NCBI GenBank assembly: GCA_022572905.1
Contig: JACZUZ010000014.1
Location: forward strand, 1-12,117
Source: Candidatus Zixiibacteriota bacterium
Lineage (GTDB): Bacteria > Zixibacteria > MSB-5A5 > GN15 > JACZUZ01
DNA length: 12,117 nucleotides
Direction of reading: 5' to 3'
Part shown: piece by piece, positions 7,329 through 12,117 of the stretch
How positions within the stretch are numbered: the stretch's first letter is position 1
How the letters are laid out: the number at the start of each line of letters is the position of its first letter
Notes under the pieces: generated by a model
Told to the model about the DNA's origin: nothing
Database searches by the model: none
The model's input: the letters and a program-made list of their open reading frames with translations, nothing else
Position numbers and translations under genes: made by a program

Positions 7329-8048
7329 CTAGATGAATTTCTTCGGATTTTGAGCAAAAAGGCGATCCGCCTTTTTCCAATCCTCAAGGCGGCCGATATC
7401 GAGCCATACCCCTTTGAATCTAAACACAGCGGGAGGCCGAGAGGACCCTGCTAATTTAGATATCAATTCGGGAAAGTCAAAGCGACGGCGAGGGATATTT
7501 TTGAGAGACTCACGCGAAAGTGCATAGATTCCCATCGAAACATCCCATGCTGATCGGGGTTTCTCCGCATAAGAAACAATCCGCCCTCCTCGGGAGGTGA
7601 CAACACCAAAGTCTGATTTTACGCTTCGTCGGCAGATTGCGACAGTCGCCGGAGCTTTCAGGCGATAATGCGCCGCGAACAGCTCTTTGAAATTCAGATC
7701 AGTCAGCAAATCACCGTTTAAGACCAGAAAATTCGGCTTGAGTCCGTCGATTAGTCGAAGCGGTCCCACAGTGCCAAGCGGCTTGTTTTCAACACTGTAA
7801 CGAATTTTCACTTTCCAGCTTTTACCGTCTGACAGGTATGTACGAATAAGTGAGCCTTGTTTTCCCAGCGCAATAATTATTTCTCTTATGCCACTCTTTA
7901 CGAGTTGGCGAATAAGAATTTCAATGATTGGAATATTCCCCACCGGAACCAGTGGCTTGGGGAGAGATCGTGTCAGCGGCGCCAGTCTGCTTCCTGCGCC
8001 ACCCGCCATAATCACGGCCTGTGTGATTTTGGGGAATCGTGAACTCAA
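7329..8048 (-). CDS. sugar-1-phosphate nucleotidyltransferase
   Basis: Cytoplasmic enzyme that joins a sugar-1-phosphate and an NTP to make an NDP-sugar and pyrophosphate. 239 residues, a single NTP_transferase (RmlA/GMP-pyrophosphorylase-like) domain with no C-terminal left-handed helix domain. Motifs: AGGAGSRLAPLT (15-26) for the nucleotide phosphates, KPLVPVG (31-37), LGTVGPL (91-97), NGD (111-113) with the metal-binding Asp, EKP (162-164), and WLDIG (215-219) near the end. The nucleotide and sugar cannot be read from these motifs; GDP-mannose, MurU-like UDP-MurNAc, HddC-like and GDP-GlcNAc synthases all look like this. The start is a TTG at 8048 overlapping the dehydratase stop (TTGA), with GGAAG 10 nt upstream. 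The only ATG near the N-terminus, at residue 14, lies inside the conserved motif, so it is not the start. A GTG at residue 12 is a less likely alternative. Confidence 0.88.
   Translation of the reverse strand: MSSRFPKITQAVIMAGGAGSRLAPLTRSLPKPLVPVGNIPIIEILIRQLVKSGIREIIIALGKQGSLIRTYLSDGKSWKVKIRYSVENKPLGTVGPLRLIDGLKPNFLVLNGDLLTDLNFKELFAAHYRLKAPATVAICRRSVKSDFGVVTSRGGRIVSYAEKPRSAWDVSMGIYALSRESLKNIPRRRFDFPELISKLAGSSRPPAVFRFKGVWLDIGRLEDWKKADRLFAQNPKKFI
7356..7376 (-). terminator. symmetric terminator-like hairpin inside the nucleotidyltransferase 3' end
   Basis: On the - strand AAAAAGGCG and CGCCTTTTT are perfect inverted repeats around a GAT loop, giving a 4-bp GC stem extended by A-T pairs, with five T on the exit side. 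The + strand reads the same way, so it could work in both directions. It lies within codons for about residues 225-231, 27 bp before the stop and about 70 bp upstream of the epimerase start. The GC part is short, so it may act as a partial attenuator or be a chance result of the Lys-Lys-Ala-Asp-Arg-Leu-Phe codons. Confidence 0.4.
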
Positions 8049-9064
8049 AGCTGATAATCTTCCTTTCGAAAATCATCCACTCTCTCTCGGAAATATCGAA
8101 TTGTTTGTTCTATTCCATCCTCGAGACTCACTCTTGTTTCGTATCCGCAGAGTTTCGTAGCCAGAGTATTATCGCCCATAAGTCTGCTCACTTCGGAATT
8201 CTTTGGGCGAACCCGGCGATGGTCGGTTTTGATGTCCGGTCTTATTTCAAGTTGTTTGCAGACAATTTTCACCAGCCAAGCAATAGAAACCTCTTCACCC
8301 GCGCAAAGATTTAAAGTTCGCCCGGATGTCTTGGGCGAAATAGCCGCCAACGCCATTCCGCGAATCGTATCTTCTACAAAAGAAAAATCCCGTTTGGGAA
8401 ATGTTGATCCTAGTTCGAATTTTCCTCGCTGTAATCCCTGTAGAATGATGGTGGGAATAATCGCTCTTGCCGACTGGCGGGGTCCGTAGCAATTAAATGG
8501 CCTGACAACGGTGACCGGAATTTCGTATGAGCGCGCCATAGCAAGAGATATCTTTTCAGCCGCCAGCTTCGACGCCGCATAGGGAGATTGCGGATTTTGA
8601 GGATGATCTTCATCCATCGGTGTAATCTTGGCAGAGCCGTAGACTTCCGATGTAGAGGCAACCAGAATTCGTTCGAGCTTCTTTGAAGATTTCGCGGCCA
8701 TAAGCAAATTAGTAGTTCCCAGCGCGTTAACTTCCATGAAATCCTGCGGGGAAAGATATGAATACGGTATCGCGATTTGCGCGGCCAGATGGAAAATATA
8801 GTTTTGATTCGCTACCGCTCTACCCAGCGATTCCGAATCGCGCATATCCCCGAAAGCAACTTTGATTTTCTTGAGCGCTGGCGAGTCTGTCAGATTCCCC
8901 AATGACGCGCCAGAGGTGTATCTAAAAAAAGCAGTCACTTTGGCGCCGAGGCTTGCCAGAAATTCAACCAGATGTGAGCCGATAAATCCGCCCGCTCCGG
9001 TCACAAGGATTTTGGCTCCTTTGAGTTCGGAAAGTTTTTTATCCTGTGTCCTTTGGTTTTTCAT
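8045..9064 (-). CDS. NDP-sugar 4,6-dehydratase, LegB-like SDR
   Basis: Extended SDR enzyme expected to convert an NDP-hexose or NDP-GlcNAc to the 4-keto-6-deoxy sugar in the cytoplasm. 339 residues. NAD-binding TGAGGFIG is at 22-29. The active site has T138-S139-E140 before VYG, matching the Thr-Asp-Glu of RmlB-type dehydratases, where the Glu removes water, plus Y162-x3-K166. The overall pattern (FHLAAQIAIPYSY, STSEVYG, RPFNCYGPRQSARAIIPTII) resembles the LegB group of UDP/GDP-GlcNAc 4,6-dehydratases used for legionaminic acid and related sugars. That substrate is inferred from family resemblance, and no LegC aminotransferase or LegI synthase is in the window, so another 6-deoxy sugar is equally possible. 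The ATG overlaps the stop of the glycosyltransferase upstream (ATGA), and its own stop overlaps the TTG of the nucleotidyltransferase. No clear Shine-Dalgarno site; translational coupling is likely. Confidence 0.88.
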   Translation of the reverse strand: MKNQRTQDKKLSELKGAKILVTGAGGFIGSHLVEFLASLGAKVTAFFRYTSGASLGNLTDSPALKKIKVAFGDMRDSESLGRAVANQNYIFHLAAQIAIPYSYLSPQDFMEVNALGTTNLLMAAKSSKKLERILVASTSEVYGSAKITPMDEDHPQNPQSPYAASKLAAEKISLAMARSYEIPVTVVRPFNCYGPRQSARAIIPTIILQGLQRGKFELGSTFPKRDFSFVEDTIRGMALAAISPKTSGRTLNLCAGEEVSIAWLVKIVCKQLEIRPDIKTDHRRVRPKNSEVSRLMGDNTLATKLCGYETRVSLEDGIEQTIRYFRERVDDFRKEDYQL

Positions 9065-10548
9065 CCGGTTTTATCAGCTGCGGAATCAGGTAAATTGATT
9101 TCAACCTTCGCGCGATAGAGAAGATAAGAGTCATTCCCCGCAAAGTCGAATCGTCTCAGAAGTTCATAATGTCTATCCAGTATTCCGCTTTTTGTTATTT
9201 CGCCGGTGGATGGGGTCAGGTTCGATATAAATAACCAGTGGCCGGGATTTTCTAACAATTGATCCCGAATGAACCGAGCGTATTCGCGCTTGCGATTGTA
9301 TTCTATCACTTCTGGCGAGACCAGACCATCGCGGTCTATTATTCTTCCGCGAAAATGGTATCCCAAATAGCCGATATCTTCAGCAATCACAACGTCATCG
9401 CATGCGGCGTTATTCGCCAGATACTTTCCGGCGGCGATGTGCTGATCGAGATATATTTGTGTCTGAATTTTTTGATAGAAAGCGATTTGTGAGAGCTTGG
9501 GGTAAATTTGAAGACTTATGGCGATAACTATGCCCGCAACTATACCTTTCACAACAAATGCGCGGTTTGTGAGTATCAGCCCTATTCGGACCAGTCCGGC
9601 CAGACCAGCGCCCAGGAAAAGAACCCAGAGAGGGTTTAGAGGAGATTTGTACCAGAAAAATAAATTTGTATGCGCAGACGCAAGCACGAATGTGAGCGCT
9701 AACACGAACAACGCCTCAAGCCAGCCCCAGTAGACTCTAATTAGCGTATAGATTAGTCCCCCCAGCGCTCCGGCGACAGTAATCCACCCTGCTATATCAT
9801 TTAGATTCCAGAGTCGAACGAGTCTTTCCCAGAAGCTTCCCGTATCGCTCCAGAGATAAAGCGCAAGTTTGGCCGGAATTGAATTGGGGATGGGCGAACC
9901 GAAATACATCCACGCGAAAATCACCCAGGGCAAAATAATAACCGCGCAAATTGAGATTTCTTTCCAGAGATTGTTTCTGTCTGTCACAAGTCTAAACAAG
10001 ACATACAGCCCGATCAGAAAAATTCCCTCTGGCCTGAGCATTGTTCCCAAACCCGCCAGCAATATGGCTAAGGGATATCTGGCGGTGAGAACGAAATAGA
10101 AAAAGGCTATTGTCGCCAGTGTGAAAAGGGGTGTTTCAAGTCCTGATATGTCACTGTTAATCGCGTTGGGCCAGATCGCGTAAAGAATCGGAGCGACAGC
10201 GCTCATTTTTCCCAGCTTGAGCTTCAAGCCGAATAAATATAAGACCAGCCCGGTCAATCCGCTCGACACAAGTCCCAAAATAGCGGATGCCCAATAAACT
10301 GAAACTCCCAGCAGATTTAATGAAGCGAGAATAAGAGTGTAAAGTGGATTAGTGGTACCCAGAACGCGTTCGCCAATGTTATAGACGTATCCATAGCCCG
10401 ATGCGATATTTTCCGCGTAACGATAAGTAATGAGAGCGTCATCGACATGAGTGGCGCCGATTGAAATAAAATATAAACGGACTCCAACTACAACAGCAGA
10501 CAGAGCCAGGCCGATTATTAGCGGAGAATTTTTGAAATCGTATTTCAC
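9061..10548 (-). CDS. GT-C fold integral membrane glycosyltransferase
   Basis: Polytopic inner membrane protein of 495 residues that should transfer a sugar from a polyprenyl-phosphate carrier to an acceptor on the periplasmic side. TM1 (about 9-29) is followed by an outside loop with the acidic pair D36-D37 in DDALITYRYAENIASGYG, then YNIGERVLGTTNPLYTL. This DD-x-RYA-N...GERV-G-TN pattern is shared by GT-C proteins such as mycobacterial AftB and its bacterial relatives. SGLETPLF (135-142) and LRPEGI (171-176) are also typical. About ten membrane segments are visible to about residue 350, then a soluble C-terminal part (about 365-480) with DIGYLGY and IIDRDGLVSPEV. The start is a GTG at 10548 with TAAGAG 6 nt upstream; both lie in a 13-bp tandem repeat. 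It is the first gene of the cassette. Donor and acceptor are unknown. Confidence 0.85.
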   Translation of the reverse strand: MKYDFKNSPLIIGLALSAVVVGVRLYFISIGATHVDDALITYRYAENIASGYGYVYNIGERVLGTTNPLYTLILASLNLLGVSVYWASAILGLVSSGLTGLVLYLFGLKLKLGKMSAVAPILYAIWPNAINSDISGLETPLFTLATIAFFYFVLTARYPLAILLAGLGTMLRPEGIFLIGLYVLFRLVTDRNNLWKEISICAVIILPWVIFAWMYFGSPIPNSIPAKLALYLWSDTGSFWERLVRLWNLNDIAGWITVAGALGGLIYTLIRVYWGWLEALFVLALTFVLASAHTNLFFWYKSPLNPLWVLFLGAGLAGLVRIGLILTNRAFVVKGIVAGIVIAISLQIYPKLSQIAFYQKIQTQIYLDQHIAAGKYLANNAACDDVVIAEDIGYLGYHFRGRIIDRDGLVSPEVIEYNRKREYARFIRDQLLENPGHWLFISNLTPSTGEITKSGILDRHYELLRRFDFAGNDSYLLYRAKVEINLPDSAADKTG

Positions 10549-10608
10549 GCGCTACTCTTACGCGATAGTTTCACGCGATCTTGTCACGCGTTTGCGTCTC
10601 GCTCATGT
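10544..10608. repeat. 13-bp tandem repeat array, core CACGCG, over the glycosyltransferase start
   Basis: Units begin at 10544, 10557, 10570 and 10583, each exactly 13 bp apart: ttcacgcgctact, cttacgcgatagt, ttcacgcgatctt, gtcacgcgtttgc. A fifth, degraded unit (gtctcgctcatgt) follows at 10596. The core ACGCG is identical in all four. On the - strand units 1, 3 and 4 carry CGCGTGA; the GTG in unit 1 is the glycosyltransferase start, and unit 2 (CGCGTAAGA) supplies its Shine-Dalgarno-like site. The array may be a set of operator sites or a slippage product that alters the 5' leader. Confidence 0.75.
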
Positions 10609-10696
10609 GAGACACATTGGCGAACAATTACGGGTTATTGGCAGAGAATTTGGTTTCTTTCGCAGATAATTAAAGTCACCAGAGTAGAGCCGCGCT
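10609..10696. other. rest of the gap between the symporter and the glycosyltransferase
   Basis: Eighty-eight non-coding bases. I see no intrinsic terminator for the symporter (no T-run after a stem on the - strand) and no convincing -35/-10 pair for the glycan cassette, though the stretch is AT-rich enough to hold a promoter. GTCTC (10596-10600) and GAGAC (10609-10613) form a weak 5-bp stem across its edge, of doubtful meaning. Confidence 0.4.
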
Positions 10697-12103
10697 TTAA
10701 CGCACGGGCCTATGTTTACCCTCTGCGAGTTCTCTGAAATACTTTCTACCCATTGCGGCCACAACACCTGAGAGCGCAATGATCCCTATCAAATTAGGCA
10801 AAGCCATTAAAGCATTGGCCACATCCGCGAAATCCCATACCAGTTGAAGATTAATTATCGCTCCCAGAAATGTCGCTGTCAGGAAAAGAATTTTGTAAGG
10901 CAGGCGCGAGCGATCGCCAATTAGATACTGTATGCCTTTCTCGCCGTAGTAGGACCAGGTAAGAATGGTCGAAAAACCAAAAAGAACTACGCCGACAGTA
11001 ACCATGATTTTGCCAAAACCAGGTAGCACACTCTCAAAAGCCGCGGATGTCAGTGGGCTACTATTTAATCCGAGCAGATTGACTTCAGGAGACCACAGCC
11101 CTGTGCTGATTATCACCAAAGCCGTCATCGTGCAGATTATCAGCGTATCAATGAATGGCTCAAGCATGGCTACCAATCCTTCTTTGACCGGTTCGTCCAC
11201 TTTCACTGCCGCGTGGGCCATCGGCGATGATCCCAGCCCCGCTTCATTGGAAAACACCCCGCGCTTCATTCCCCAGGTTATCGCCATCCATACCGAAAAT
11301 CCGGCTGCGCCACCAGTGGCGGCGACGGGGTTGAACGCGTGTTTGAAAATCAATCCGAAACTTGGCAGAATGTGTTCGGCGTTTAAGAACAACACCAGCA
11401 TAGCCGAACCGACATATACGATTGACATAAAGGGAACAAGCTTTTCTGAGACTTTGCCAATGCGTTTGATACCGCCGATTATGACCGTTCCCGCCAGGAC
11501 CGTAATGCATACTCCGACAATCAGTCGCAGAGTGAATTCAAAATCTGTACCTGATTGTTCAAATATATCTACAACCGAAGCCGCGATCGTATTAGACTGA
11601 ACCCCATTTCCTGCGCCCAGCGCCGCCAGAGCTGTGCAGGCGGCGAAAAAAAGCGCCAGCGGTTTCCAGCGCTTGCCCAAACCTTTCTCAATAAAATACA
11701 TGGGGCCGCCGCGCACAGAACCGTCGGCGTCAACTTCGCGGTATTTAACCGCAAGCGTGCATGACGTAAATTTGATCGCCATACCTAAGAAGGCGCTGAC
11801 CCACATCCAAAAAATCGCTCCGGGACCTCCAAAGTAAATTGCCGTAGCCACTCCCGCGATATTGCCAATTCCCACTGTGGCCGCAAGCGCCGCTGTCAGA
11901 GCCTGAAAATGTGTAAGCTCACCTACATCCTCCGGTTTATCATACTTCCCGGAAATAAGAGCGGCGGAATGGCCCAACCCGCGAACCTGGATGAATTTGT
12001 TTCGGACACTAAGAGCGACACCCGTGGCCATAATCGCCAGTACCATAGGCACTCCCCAGACCACATCAGATATTTGCTTCAAGATTTGGGTTAGTTCATC
12101 CAC
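10697..12103 (-). CDS. sodium:alanine symporter, AGCS family
   Basis: Inner membrane secondary transporter that takes up alanine or glycine (L- or D-alanine in some members) with Na+. 468 residues, full family length, about ten or eleven membrane segments in a LeuT-type fold. Family motifs are clear: TALAATVGIGNIAGVATAI (70-88), GPGAIFWMW (93-101), GGPMYFIEKGLG (132-143), WGMKRGVFSNEAGLGSSPMAH (277-297), and the later EPFIDTLIICTMTALVI (315-331). It starts with GTG, with AGGAGA well placed 8-9 nt upstream; an out-of-frame ATG lies just after it. The 148-bp gap to the glycosyltransferase suggests a separate transcript, although read-through cannot be excluded because no terminator is seen. The link to glycan genes is probably positional only. 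Its promoter is outside the window. Confidence 0.95.
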   Translation of the reverse strand: MDELTQILKQISDVVWGVPMVLAIMATGVALSVRNKFIQVRGLGHSAALISGKYDKPEDVGELTHFQALTAALAATVGIGNIAGVATAIYFGGPGAIFWMWVSAFLGMAIKFTSCTLAVKYREVDADGSVRGGPMYFIEKGLGKRWKPLALFFAACTALAALGAGNGVQSNTIAASVVDIFEQSGTDFEFTLRLIVGVCITVLAGTVIIGGIKRIGKVSEKLVPFMSIVYVGSAMLVLFLNAEHILPSFGLIFKHAFNPVAATGGAAGFSVWMAITWGMKRGVFSNEAGLGSSPMAHAAVKVDEPVKEGLVAMLEPFIDTLIICTMTALVIISTGLWSPEVNLLGLNSSPLTSAAFESVLPGFGKIMVTVGVVLFGFSTILTWSYYGEKGIQYLIGDRSRLPYKILFLTATFLGAIINLQLVWDFADVANALMALPNLIGIIALSGVVAAMGRKYFRELAEGKHRPVR

Positions 12104-12111
12104 GAAACAAT

Positions 12112-12117
12112 TCTCCT
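12112..12117 (-). promoter_or_regulatory. strong ribosome binding site for the symporter
   Basis: AGGAGA on the - strand, at the right edge of the window, with its AGGAG core 9 nt before the GTG at 12103. It fixes this GTG as the start. Confidence 0.8.

Noticed and set aside
8039..8314. Overlapping + strand open frames around 7857-8314
   Set aside because: They lie opposite the dehydratase and nucleotidyltransferase genes and show no family pattern.
10596..10613. GTCTC/GAGAC hairpin as a terminator of the symporter
   Set aside because: Only five base pairs with an 8-nt loop and no T-run on the - strand.
10965..11600. 211-residue open frame on the + strand
   Set aside because: It lies wholly opposite the sodium:alanine symporter, which has clear family motifs; the + frame has no recognisable domain and is a codon-bias shadow.

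Overview
The window (about 12.1 kb, G+C judged by eye in the upper 40s percent) looks like chromosomal DNA from a diderm (Gram-negative-type) bacterium. The argument for two membranes is a complete periplasmic adaptor / RND pump / TolC-type outer membrane set. Four of the eight genes start at GTG or TTG, and many junctions are 4-nt start/stop overlaps. I cannot name the organism from sequence alone; an uncultured FCB-type lineage is possible but is only a guess. There are no rRNA, tRNA, CRISPR, transposase or phage genes and no gene-free stretch longer than 300 bases.

Left half, + strand (1-6283): a drug-efflux operon in the order marR-type regulator (5' end cut off by the window edge), adaptor, RND pump, outer membrane factor. 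The adaptor and pump overlap by 4 nt (GTGA). An intrinsic terminator lies about 30 bp after the last gene. The regulator most likely controls the pump genes. The pump belongs to a subclade in which two of the three AcrB proton-relay residues are Asn, and its gene carries an uninterrupted run of nine G that could act as an on/off slippage site.

Middle-right, - strand (10548 down to 6203): a compact four-gene surface-glycan cassette, transcribed towards the efflux operon: GT-C membrane glycosyltransferase, LegB-like NDP-sugar 4,6-dehydratase, sugar-1-phosphate nucleotidyltransferase, and a GalE/WbpP-like 4-epimerase. The first three are linked by 4-nt overlaps (ATGA, TTGA); the fourth follows after 40 bp. 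Together they would activate a sugar phosphate, make a 4-keto-6-deoxy sugar, epimerise an NDP-(N-acetyl)hexosamine, and transfer a lipid-linked sugar outside the inner membrane. No aminotransferase, synthase or export gene is in view, so the final sugar is unknown.

The two operons converge and their last genes overlap by 81 bp. The efflux terminator sits inside the epimerase coding sequence in antisense orientation. A second, symmetric terminator-like hairpin sits in the 3' end of the nucleotidyltransferase gene, just before the epimerase. Far right, - strand (12103-10697): an AGCS sodium:alanine symporter. The 148 bp between it and the glycosyltransferase hold a tandem array of a 13-bp repeat with core CACGCG, exactly in phase, reaching into the glycosyltransferase start codon.

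I found no clearly new biological system. The most interesting signals are the G9 tract, the 13-bp repeat array, and the two terminators buried in coding sequence.
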